Below, piece after piece: positions 9,164 through 16,699 of a DNA stretch of 62,184 nucleotides. A program made the position numbers and the translations under genes. The DNA comes from an uncultured Saprospiraceae bacterium. Lineage in GTDB: Bacteria; Bacteroidota; Bacteroidia; Chitinophagales; Saprospiraceae. The stretch is from contig CALLFA010000177.1 in assembly GCA_937997635.1 (NCBI GenBank), forward strand, positions 1 to 62,184, written 5' to 3'. Every line of letters begins with the position of its first letter. Within the stretch, counting starts at the first letter, position 1. The notes beneath the pieces were generated by a model, which saw nothing but the letters and a program-made list of their open reading frames with translations, was not told the DNA's origin and made no database searches.

Positions 9164-10105
9164 ATGAGAGGTACAGTTACAAAATCGACAGGCAGTTGGT
9201 ACAACGTTCTTCTGGATGATTCTGAGGAGGTCGTTGCTTGTCGGATGATTGGGAAATTTCGGCTTGATGGCATGAAGCTGACTAATCCAGTAGCCGTAGG
9301 AGACAAAGTGATCATTGAAAAAGAATCAGAAGGTGGTATCATCAAGGAAATTCTAGATAGAGAAAATTATGTTGTCAGACAATCGCCAAGAAAGAAGCAT
9401 CACCTCCATTTATTAGCCAGTAATGTGGATCAGGCTTATCTCATTCTTACCATCAAAAACCCTAACTTGAAACAAGGCTTTATCGATCGCTTTATTTTGA
9501 TGACTGAGCCTTACAATATTCCAGTAGAAATCATTTTTAACAAGGCGGACATATTAAATGATGAAGACATAGAATTGTACCATTATCTCGCTGGCATCTA
9601 TAAAAACATAGGCTATGGTGTGCATCTCATCAGTTCGCTAAATTCCGGCACGTTAACCACACTAAAAGAAAAAATGCTAGGAAAGGTCACCCTAGTTAGT
9701 GGCCAATCAGGTGTAGGCAAGTCTACATTCATTAATGCGATTGTTGGCAATGAGGATTTGCGTACAACAGAGCTTTCTGATTATACAGGTAAAGGCCAAC
9801 ATACGACTACCTTTGCAGAAATGTTCACAATTGACAAGGAGACATATTTGATTGATACCCCTGGCATCAAAACACTCTCCTTCAATCATTTTGAACCAAT
9901 GGATGTAGCACATAATTTTAAAGAATTTTTTGACCTTTCTTCAGATTGCAAATTCGCTGATTGCACACATCGCAATGAACCGAAGTGTGCCGTCAAGGAT
10001 GCTTTAGAGTCTGACATTGTCAGTGAACTTAGATACTTCAATTATATACAGTTGCTCGACGAAGTAGAGGATCAAAATTATTGGGAACGTAAAAAAGATA
10101 TGTAA
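9164..10105 (+). CDS. rsgA: Ribosome small subunit-dependent GTPase A (RsgA/YjeQ)
   Basis: A 313-aa circularly permuted GTPase that acts late in 30S subunit maturation. It has an N-terminal OB-fold (about residues 1-70), then the permuted G motifs: N-K-A-D (about 126-129) comes before the P-loop G-Q-S-G-V-G-K-S (about 180-187), followed by D-T-P-G. The C-terminal zinc site is C-K-F-A-D-C-T-H-R-N-E-P-K-C. Length and order are normal for the family. The stop codon TAA overlaps the ATG of the next small gene (TAATG), which points to translational coupling. Confidence 0.96.
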   Translation: MRGTVTKSTGSWYNVLLDDSEEVVACRMIGKFRLDGMKLTNPVAVGDKVIIEKESEGGIIKEILDRENYVVRQSPRKKHHLHLLASNVDQAYLILTIKNPNLKQGFIDRFILMTEPYNIPVEIIFNKADILNDEDIELYHYLAGIYKNIGYGVHLISSLNSGTLTTLKEKMLGKVTLVSGQSGVGKSTFINAIVGNEDLRTTELSDYTGKGQHTTTFAEMFTIDKETYLIDTPGIKTLSFNHFEPMDVAHNFKEFFDLSSDCKFADCTHRNEPKCAVKDALESDIVSELRYFNYIQLLDEVEDQNYWERKKDM

Positions 10106-10272
10106 TGTCCTATTCAAGCAGACATAGATATAAAAGTAGAAGAGAGAAAAATAAACTTTTTATTGGGAGATTAAAGATGCTCGTAATAGCTGCTTTGGTA
10201 GCTTTGGTGTTTTACTTAATATTCAATCGTGTGTGGCTTTGGGATTTGCTCAGAACCCAATTTTATGATTGA
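10105..10272 (+). CDS. Small single-pass membrane protein (55 aa), coupled to rsgA
   Basis: An ATG overlapping the rsgA stop codon by one base opens a 55-codon frame ending in TGA at 10270-10272. The product has a strongly basic N-terminal tail (M-S-Y-S-S-R-H-R-Y-K-S-R-R then E-K-N-K), a hydrophobic stretch from about residues 25 to 40 (M-L-V-I-A-A-L-V-A-L-V-F-Y-L-I-F) and a short Trp/Leu-rich end. The charge distribution predicts the N-terminus in the cytoplasm. I recognise no family. Support comes from the overlapping start, the complete TM design and the hairpins placed after its stop. Confidence 0.6.
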   Translation: MSYSSRHRYKSRREKNKLFIGRLKMLVIAALVALVFYLIFNRVWLWDLLRTQFYD

Positions 10273-10310
10273 GTGTATCCTATGAAAACGTACAATTGCA
10301 GGCATAAAAA

Positions 10311-10391
10311 AAAGGGACCAATCTTGCTCTTTAGCGGATTCTCCCTTTAGTCACATGAAAAAATATCTACATTTTTTGAGGATTTCTCCTC
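10311..10391 (+). other. Two consecutive hairpins after the rsgA operon
   Basis: AAAGGGA (10311-10317) pairs with TCCCTTT (10342-10348) across a 24-nt loop and is preceded by an A-run. GAGGA-TTTC-TCCTC (10378-10391) forms a second short hairpin. With the terminator just downstream this makes a cluster of three stem-loops in 120 nt, which could be a structured 3' UTR or a small RNA. I cannot match it to a known RNA family. Confidence 0.4.
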
Positions 10392-10399
10392 TATATTTT

Positions 10400-10427
10400 A
10401 AACACACTTTCGTGTTTCTGTCTTTTT
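10400..10427 (+). terminator. Intrinsic terminator of the rsgA operon
   Basis: The stem AAACAC (10400-10405) / GTGTTT (10412-10417) with a 6-nt loop is followed by a T-rich tract (CTGTCTTTTTTG). Short stem, but position and T-run fit a rho-independent terminator for rsgA and the small membrane-protein gene. Confidence 0.5.
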
Positions 10428-10505
10428 TGTTTGAGTATTACCTCAAATTGATAGGACAAAGATACTGTTGATATAAGCACGAAGCTATTCCATATTTTAC
10501 CATTA

Positions 10506-10539
10506 TTGATGCTATATTAACCCAAAAATTATACTTTTG
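10506..10539 (+). promoter_or_regulatory. Promoter of the AraC-family regulator gene
   Basis: TACTTTTG at 10532-10539 fits TAnnTTTG. A TTG at 10506-10508 lies 23 bp upstream, at the long end of the usual spacing. The transcript would start about 35 nt before the ATG at 10579. Confidence 0.55.
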
Positions 10540-10578
10540 TACTGTAAATGTTAATTTCGCATAATATCATGACATTCA

Positions 10579-11466
10579 ATGAAGACCAATAGGAGAAAAA
10601 GCTTACAACCAAAATTAAAGAGAATAGTCCCTTCAGCTGGTAACTCCTTTTATGTCAAGCGATTTATACAAACAGAGAATAACACTTTGCCTTATTGGCA
10701 CTTTCATCCAGAAATAGAGCTTGTCTACATCAATTATGGTCACGGCAAAAGGCATATAGGGAATCATATATCTTATTATCATGATGGCGATTTGTTACTA
10801 ATCGGCTCCAATGTGCCGCATTACGGCTTTGCAGGAAGATTGACCAAGAATGAATCTGAAATAATTGTCCAATTTTTACCTGATTTTATGGGTCCAGGTT
10901 TCTTGTCCTCTATAGAAATGAAAGAAATCAATCTGCTGATTCAAAAATCAACCCAAGGCTTATCTTTCTCAGGAAGAACAAAAGAAAAAGTCGGCATTAA
11001 ATTAACACAGCTACTCAATCTCAAAGGTTTTGATAGATTGATCAAATTCTTAGACATCCTCAGAACGTTGGCTCTTTCGAAAGAAGTTGACATACTGAAT
11101 GCTGGGGGAATGTTTCTTGAAGTTTATGCCAATGAGCATGATCGAATGACACTCATTTATGATTATGTTGCTAATCACTTTACAGATATAATAGAACTAG
11201 AAAAAATCGCTTCAGTTGTATCAATGACAGTACCCTCATTTTGTCGCTATTTCAAAAAGGTCACTGGTAAAACGTTTACACAATATGTCAATGAGTATAG
11301 AATTGTACATGCGCAAAAATTACTCAGCGAACAGGATATGACCATAACGGAGGTTTCGCTCACCAGCGGATTCAATAACATTTCACATTTCAATAAACAG
11401 TTTAAATTGCATACCCTAAAGAGCCCACGAGATTATAGAAAAGAGTTGACCAAAGTCATTCAATAA
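10579..11466 (+). CDS. AraC-family transcriptional regulator
   Basis: A 295-aa regulator with an N-terminal cupin sensor domain (P-Y-W-H-F-H-P-E-I-E-L-V-Y-I then G-D-L-L-L-I-G-S-N-V-P-H at about residues 34-80) and a C-terminal pair of helix-turn-helices (about 190-290). The conserved second-HTH segment includes S-G-F-N-N-I-S-H-F-N-K-Q-F and the S-P-R-D-Y-R ending. Cupin-AraC proteins usually respond to sugars or small metabolites. The ligand cannot be told. The next gene, a methyltransferase, starts 14 bp downstream on the same strand and is probably co-transcribed. Confidence 0.92.
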   Translation: MKTNRRKSLQPKLKRIVPSAGNSFYVKRFIQTENNTLPYWHFHPEIELVYINYGHGKRHIGNHISYYHDGDLLLIGSNVPHYGFAGRLTKNESEIIVQFLPDFMGPGFLSSIEMKEINLLIQKSTQGLSFSGRTKEKVGIKLTQLLNLKGFDRLIKFLDILRTLALSKEVDILNAGGMFLEVYANEHDRMTLIYDYVANHFTDIIELEKIASVVSMTVPSFCRYFKKVTGKTFTQYVNEYRIVHAQKLLSEQDMTITEVSLTSGFNNISHFNKQFKLHTLKSPRDYRKELTKVIQ

Positions 11467-11480
11467 ATAAGTATAAAGTA

Positions 11481-12317
11481 ATGGCTCGAATTAAACAGGT
11501 GGACTCCAAAGAAGCAGGCTTAGAAATAGGTCTACATCTTTTCAAATTTTTTCTGAAATCTGAACATTTGCACTATGGCTATTTTAAAGATTTAGAAGCA
11601 GACATTTCGAATCTGGTAGTCGCGCAAGAGAATTATGTTGAACATTTAATGTCTGCCATTCCCAGTGATGTCAACTCTATTCTAGATGTGGGTTGTGGTT
11701 CTGGAAAATTTGCGGAGACACTTGTCGATCGTGGATATCGTGTGGATGTCGTTGCGCCAGGGAATCAGTTGTCAGCCTATGCAAAAGAAAAACTGGGAGA
11801 TAGCTGCGCATTATTCAACACTAAATTTGAAGACCTTGACACTACCAAAACATATGATCTAATTTTGTTTAGCGAAAGCTTCCAATATATCCCTATGCGA
11901 AAAGCTCTTGATGGCGCAATCAAACAATTGAATAAAAACGGCTATATCCTCATTGCTGATTTTTTCAAAATCGATGCGCCTGGCAAAAGCTTGTTAGGCG
12001 GTGGTCACGATTATACAGAATGGCTAAATATTCTCAAGTCATACCAATTTGAAATTCTAAAAGAAGAAGACATAACGGAATACACTGCTCCAACAATTGA
12101 CTTAGTTGATCAGTTGTCAAAAGAAGTGTTGGCACCAACATGGAAAGTAGCCTTTGATCTCGCAGCTGATCGTTTCCCACTTGCACTTAAATTCTTAAAA
12201 TGGAAATATAAAAAGAAGTTGGACAAACTAGAGAATAAGCATTTTGCAGGACAGCGAACTGGAGCAAATTTTAAGATTTATAAAAAGTATATGGTGTATA
12301 TCTTGAAACAGGTTTAA
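11481..12317 (+). CDS. Class I SAM-dependent methyltransferase
   Basis: A 278-aa protein with the Rossmann-fold motif I V-G-C-G-S-G-K-F-A-E (about residues 70-80) that binds S-adenosylmethionine, a motif around D-L-I-L-F-S-E-S for the post-I strand, and a small-molecule-methyltransferase-like C-terminal half. The N-terminal 50 residues are helical and could form a lid over the substrate. It resembles methyltransferases of lipid or quinone type, but the substrate cannot be deduced. It lies 14 bp after the AraC regulator, which suggests that the two form an operon. Confidence 0.85.
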   Translation: MARIKQVDSKEAGLEIGLHLFKFFLKSEHLHYGYFKDLEADISNLVVAQENYVEHLMSAIPSDVNSILDVGCGSGKFAETLVDRGYRVDVVAPGNQLSAYAKEKLGDSCALFNTKFEDLDTTKTYDLILFSESFQYIPMRKALDGAIKQLNKNGYILIADFFKIDAPGKSLLGGGHDYTEWLNILKSYQFEILKEEDITEYTAPTIDLVDQLSKEVLAPTWKVAFDLAADRFPLALKFLKWKYKKKLDKLENKHFAGQRTGANFKIYKKYMVYILKQV

Positions 12318-12347
12318 GCCCTTTTACACGCAAAATTCTAATGCCTT

Positions 12348-12355
12348 TACATTTG
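12348..12355 (+). promoter_or_regulatory. -7 promoter element of the ECF sigma operon
   Basis: TACATTTG fits TAnnTTTG and lies 88 nt before the sigma-factor ATG. A housekeeping-type promoter here would allow basal transcription. A short frame of 8 codons starting ATG at 12359 sits in the leader; I cannot say whether it is translated. Confidence 0.45.
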
Positions 12356-12443
12356 TAATGAAGCAAAATATTCAAGAAGAATAAATCCAAGTAAATTTTT
12401 AATCCTATTTTGTTAACCAATCAAAATTAAAAGAGACTTCCAA

Positions 12444-12965
12444 ATGAATGTTGATATGAACTCTGATCAAGAGATCTCTAAGTTATACTTAGAATACCGT
12501 GATGACTTCATTCGCAATACCGCGAAATATCAATTGTCTGTGGAAAAAAAAATAGATATTTATCAAGATGCTTTCATAGTCATATATGAAGGCCTCAAAA
12601 AAGGAAACATAAAAATTGAAACATCGCTCAAGCATTATTTGTATGGAGTGGGTCGCAACATGATCATAGATGAGATTAATAATCAGATCAAAGAGCGAAA
12701 ACTAAAAGATGGTCTCTCAAAAGAAAAAGAAGCGTTCGATATAGATTTAAGTTCAGGTGATGTGTTAAGTGAAAAGCAAGAGCTGCTTTTAAAAGGCATA
12801 AATAGCTTATCCGAAAAATGTAGAGAGATATTAATACTTTTCTATTATAGAAAATACAGCATAGAAGCCATTATGCATACCATGAATTACCAGAATGAAA
12901 ATGTGACTAAAAGCCATAAATCGAGATGTCTGAAACAATTGAAAACCAACTTACAAAAACAATAG
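12444..12965 (+). CDS. RNA polymerase ECF-type sigma factor
   Basis: A 173-aa sigma70-family protein of ECF size. Region 2 spans about residues 10-85 (Y-Q-D-A-F-I-V-I-Y-E then the Y-L-Y-G-V-G-R-N-M-I-I-D-E segment for promoter melting). Region 4 spans about 115-170 (L-S-E-K-C-R-E-I-L-I-L-F-Y-Y and a helix-turn-helix with S-I-E-A-I-M). It would redirect RNA polymerase to a dedicated regulon. The following gene starts 15 bp downstream and codes for a one-TM protein of the kind that sequesters ECF factors. The nearby CHAT protease and subtilisin are plausible regulon members or signal-processing partners (inference). Confidence 0.92.
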   Translation: MNVDMNSDQEISKLYLEYRDDFIRNTAKYQLSVEKKIDIYQDAFIVIYEGLKKGNIKIETSLKHYLYGVGRNMIIDEINNQIKERKLKDGLSKEKEAFDIDLSSGDVLSEKQELLLKGINSLSEKCREILILFYYRKYSIEAIMHTMNYQNENVTKSHKSRCLKQLKTNLQKQ

Positions 12966-12980
12966 TAAGACAATGCTGCT

Positions 12981-13751
12981 ATGAATCGAGAAGAACTCAT
13001 TGATAAAATAATCAGAGGTGAAAAACTATCTGAAGCAGAAGCGCTGACATGGGCAGACATCAAAGATGATCCTTCTGTAAAGGAAGAATTATCCTTAATG
13101 CAGCAGTTGGATCATCCTCTGAAAATAGTAAATAGAAAACTCCTTAAAGACCAACTGAAAGGAATAGAAACAACCATTGGTGAAGAACAAAGACAGACAA
13201 CACAAAAGCCAATTGTAAAACATACCGAAATCCAGAATCCTCAAAATAAAATCAGTCGACTTCCCACGTGGCTCTATGCAGCAGCAGGACTATTACTCTT
13301 AGCTGCTGTTACATTTCTTATGCGCCCACAAAATCAAGTTGATTATTTTGCTAGCCATTATGAAGCTTACCCAAGCATTGTCAATCCAATCCTAAAAGGC
13401 ACAGATAATTCATCTGATAAAATCAACCAAGGGTATATCGCCTATCAAAATAAAGACTACCAAAGAGCCTTAACTTTATTCGAGTTAGCAACATCCTCAA
13501 ATGACACAATCAAATTCTATCAAGCGATATCGCTCATAGAAACAAAAAAGCCACAACAAGCTATAGCGCTTTTAAAAGATTTACAAAATAGAGATAATCG
13601 GTTTCAGCAAGAAGCAGCATGGTACAAGGCTCTCTGCCAACTCAAAATAGGCAATCGAGAAGCAGCTATTTCCGGTCTTTCAAAAATAGAAGTGAAGCAT
13701 GATCATCCATTTAATTCAGAAGCTGTGGTCCTGCTAAGACTACTGAAGTAA
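12981..13751 (+). CDS. Single-TM TPR protein, putative anti-sigma factor
   Basis: A 256-aa protein directly downstream of the sigma gene. Residues 1-93 are charged and helical and should be cytoplasmic. Residues about 95-114 (L-P-T-W-L-Y-A-A-A-G-L-L-L-L-A-A-V-T-F-L) form one membrane helix. The remaining 140 residues hold TPR-like helical repeats (G-Y-I-A-Y-Q-N-K-D-Y-Q-R-A-L-T-L-F; A-W-Y-K-A-L-C-Q-L-K-I-G-N-R-E-A-A) on the outer face. The layout matches membrane anti-sigma factors, with a sigma-binding part inside and a sensor outside, although I see no zinc-binding HxxxCxxC motif. Its 3' end meets the CHAT gene tail to tail with 21 bp between. Role inferred from position and topology. Confidence 0.75.
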   Translation: MNREELIDKIIRGEKLSEAEALTWADIKDDPSVKEELSLMQQLDHPLKIVNRKLLKDQLKGIETTIGEEQRQTTQKPIVKHTEIQNPQNKISRLPTWLYAAAGLLLLAAVTFLMRPQNQVDYFASHYEAYPSIVNPILKGTDNSSDKINQGYIAYQNKDYQRALTLFELATSSNDTIKFYQAISLIETKKPQQAIALLKDLQNRDNRFQQEAAWYKALCQLKIGNREAAISGLSKIEVKHDHPFNSEAVVLLRLLK

Positions 13752-13772
13752 GCAGTACGAGATTCCAAATAA

Positions 13773-16664
13773 TTACGATACACGTTTTATGTTATTGCAA
13801 TAAAAACCAAGTCCCAAAATTATAGCTCCTAGAATCAGAAACCATCTTGTTTTCGATTTTGATATGTTTATCGCACTCTGATTTCCATACATAAGCATAG
13901 ATGCCCAATAAAAAGGATGAGCTAATTCACTGGCTCTAACATCTTGCAGATATTCCAACTTGGCCAAGTGTAACGCTTCTGACTTAGTATGTTTTTTTAC
14001 AATCTTGTTGTAAAATTCCGGCAATAATTTTGAAGTTGAATTAACAGGCATTTGCCAAAGGCTCATACCAATGGACTGTGCTCCAGCATAAGCAAAGGCG
14101 TGCGCTATACTCATCACACCTTCACCTTCTATGACTTGTCCTAGTCCAGTCTCACAAGCACTCAATACAATCATAGATGCTGGAATATGAAGATCATAGA
14201 TTTGATTTGCATAGAGTCTGTTGTCTAAAGCCAAATCATCTTGATAATCAAACTGTATATATGATGACATCGCTTGCTCAGTATCTGCCACACCATGAAG
14301 CGATAGATGGACCATTTTATAATCTTGCACTTTTTCCAGGAAATTCTGTTTTCCAGCAGCTTCATTGATTAAAAGAGTGCCCCCTATCAGAGTATTGATC
14401 GAAGTGAGTTCTGTAACTGCTTCTAACATATTGGGAGCTTCAGCGCTCCGTTGAAAATCTGAAGCAAAACCAATAAATTTTCTCTGCCCTCTATTCTGGT
14501 TTTTTTGATTCTGAACATAAAGTACAGGAATAGAAGTAGCATAAGCTATGGAATAGTCATGAAGTAAGTAATCCAACGTGCGAAAATCATTGTTGGATAC
14601 ATTATCAGTCAACAGTGCTTCAAATGGAATCATTGCAATTATACCATCTGCAATAATTCGATACTTTTTAATGCCTCTATTTGATGGAGAGATATCTTTA
14701 GGTATTAATGTATTGTATAGCTGAAAAGCTATAGGAGCATAAACTTCAGGCTTAGCATCGTACTGTCTCACCACTTTCAAATAAGTCTCAACATCTGAAA
14801 TCAACTTTTTAGTAGACCCAATCCTATGCACTGTCATACCATCTTTACTTATGGTAAATAAATAAACTTCCTTTTCACCAATAAAATATTCTAATATTAA
14901 TTCATCATGTTGCAACAAAGACTCTTGAATAGAATTAAGATCGAGTTTTAAATCAATGTATTCTTTACTGTCGAAAATTGTCAATTGTCTGATCGAATCC
15001 CTGACTTGATGTAGATTTGCTTTTGTAGCTAAGAGTAGACTATCGGGCTTAAGAGAATGTCCATCTTCTGTCCAAAGCTCAATTTCTAATGCTGTCTTTT
15101 TTTCAACAAACTTTTGTTCTTGGCGCTGCAATCGGTCTAATAGTGGATCACTGGATTCTTGCATATTTTTAGCCATGACATTATATAAGAGTGCTGCTTT
15201 TGATTGATGATTCAGCATGATGAAATCATCTAAAACTTGCTTATTCGGGTTATCAAGATGGTACTCGTAGAGGATATTAATACCCAAACTATAGTACAAC
15301 TTAGCTTGTCTCGAAATGAATTTATTTAATTCAAAATCTGAATACTGCTGTCTTTTCTTTTGTATCAATGCGTATAGACGTTGACAAGCCGCATAGGCCA
15401 AATCTAAATCAGCCTTTCGTGCCTTTTTTGAGTATCGATCAAAAAGATTTTCTGCCTTTTTATACAGTAGCTCTAATAGTACACGATCACTTCCGATAAT
15501 GACATCGTCTACATTTGGGTTAATGTGCAAGGAATATAACGTACGATTTACAACCAGTTTGTCAAGGCCTTTCTGGTAGCTCATAATTGCAGTATCCAAG
15601 GTATTCATTTGTCTGAAGACATCACCTTCAATACTGTATAGTTCTGGTAGATATTCTTGATAATGTGTAGAGAAAATAGCTTTAGCTTTTGAGATATAAT
15701 TAATGGCTTTTTCATACTGAGACTTTTCCCTATATATCTCGATTAAGTTACTATAATTGATTCCGATGAATTCTGAATTATTTAGAGATTGATTTATCTG
15801 CAATGATGCCATGATGCTTTTCTCTGCCCCATCTAATTGATGAAGAGAAGTCAATGCTATTCCTTTATTGTTGAGTATATGCGCTTTATCTGTGAGATAC
15901 CGCCTATCCTTATCTTGGTATTGCTCGACATAGTTCAGCGACTTATCTGACCAAAATAACATTTGATCATATTGCTTCAATGTTCTATATACATCAAAAA
16001 TTTCGATGGCTATCTCTGTCAATCGGGATTGATCATCTTTGAACAGAGCTTCTCTGATCCGAAAAGCTTGGAGTAGATAGTCGATGGCAATACTAGGATT
16101 CCCATCCATATTCTCTACTACCCCTAATTTTTGGTAAATACGTGACAGATGATATCGCTCCTGCTGGTCAGTTGATGATAATAGATGCAACGCTTTTTGC
16201 AATTCTTCACGCGCTTCATCGATTCTGCGCAGCTCCATATACCCACTGGCTACATTAATCTGTGGCTTGACGATATCTATATGTGTTATGGGTAAGTATG
16301 CCTGCTTATGATGGATGGATTTATTCCAATGTGCTATTGCATCTGCATAATCCTCAATAAAAAAATGACACAAGCCTGACTGGTGATGTATTACAGCAAT
16401 TATACTATCGCTTGCTCTGCTTACATCTGCTAGCCTAATGGCATGATCGTATTGGGTAATGGCTGTTTGATACTCCGCAGCTGCTTTCGCCTGATTTCCC
16501 AATAGCTGATACACATGCAATGAGTCAGTTGCTGCGAATGCAAAATGCTTACAGAAAAGCACAAAAATCCATCCCGAAAAATAGTGATATTTCAAAGTGG
16601 AAGTTGATTTGTCTATAATAAACTTACAATTTAATCTACAATAATGTAATTTGATGTTAACCAT
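13773..16664 (-). CDS. TPR-CHAT caspase-like protease, membrane anchored
   Basis: A 963-aa protein. About ten TPR-type repeats fill residues 50-440, a coiled linker follows, and the C-terminal third is a CHAT domain (caspase clan CD). The catalytic dyad is visible: H790 in H-L-S-L-H-G, and C837 in L-S-A-C-E-T-G, followed by the conserved G-A-Q-S-I-G-M-S-L-W. A hydrophobic helix near the C-terminus (W-F-L-I-L-G-A-I-I-L-G-L-G-F) should anchor it to the membrane. The N-terminus reads as a signal peptide only if translation begins at an in-frame TTG at 16595 (M-K-Y-H-Y-F-S-G-W-I-F-V-L); the ATG at 16664 adds 23 residues. It lies convergent to the sigma/anti-sigma pair and divergent from a subtilisin. 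Targets unknown. Confidence 0.88.
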   Translation of the reverse strand: MVNIKLHYCRLNCKFIIDKSTSTLKYHYFSGWIFVLFCKHFAFAATDSLHVYQLLGNQAKAAAEYQTAITQYDHAIRLADVSRASDSIIAVIHHQSGLCHFFIEDYADAIAHWNKSIHHKQAYLPITHIDIVKPQINVASGYMELRRIDEAREELQKALHLLSSTDQQERYHLSRIYQKLGVVENMDGNPSIAIDYLLQAFRIREALFKDDQSRLTEIAIEIFDVYRTLKQYDQMLFWSDKSLNYVEQYQDKDRRYLTDKAHILNNKGIALTSLHQLDGAEKSIMASLQINQSLNNSEFIGINYSNLIEIYREKSQYEKAINYISKAKAIFSTHYQEYLPELYSIEGDVFRQMNTLDTAIMSYQKGLDKLVVNRTLYSLHINPNVDDVIIGSDRVLLELLYKKAENLFDRYSKKARKADLDLAYAACQRLYALIQKKRQQYSDFELNKFISRQAKLYYSLGINILYEYHLDNPNKQVLDDFIMLNHQSKAALLYNVMAKNMQESSDPLLDRLQRQEQKFVEKKTALEIELWTEDGHSLKPDSLLLATKANLHQVRDSIRQLTIFDSKEYIDLKLDLNSIQESLLQHDELILEYFIGEKEVYLFTISKDGMTVHRIGSTKKLISDVETYLKVVRQYDAKPEVYAPIAFQLYNTLIPKDISPSNRGIKKYRIIADGIIAMIPFEALLTDNVSNNDFRTLDYLLHDYSIAYATSIPVLYVQNQKNQNRGQRKFIGFASDFQRSAEAPNMLEAVTELTSINTLIGGTLLINEAAGKQNFLEKVQDYKMVHLSLHGVADTEQAMSSYIQFDYQDDLALDNRLYANQIYDLHIPASMIVLSACETGLGQVIEGEGVMSIAHAFAYAGAQSIGMSLWQMPVNSTSKLLPEFYNKIVKKHTKSEALHLAKLEYLQDVRASELAHPFYWASMLMYGNQSAINISKSKTRWFLILGAIILGLGFYCNNIKRVS

Positions 16665-16699
16665 TTGCTTAAACTTCCGACCCCATAAAAAAATACATT

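Noticed and set aside
13773..16664. TPR-CHAT protein as part of a type III-E CRISPR (Craspase) or gasdermin system
   Set aside because: No CRISPR array, Cas protein or pore-forming gasdermin-like gene is nearby; the protein is membrane anchored and linked to an ECF sigma pair.
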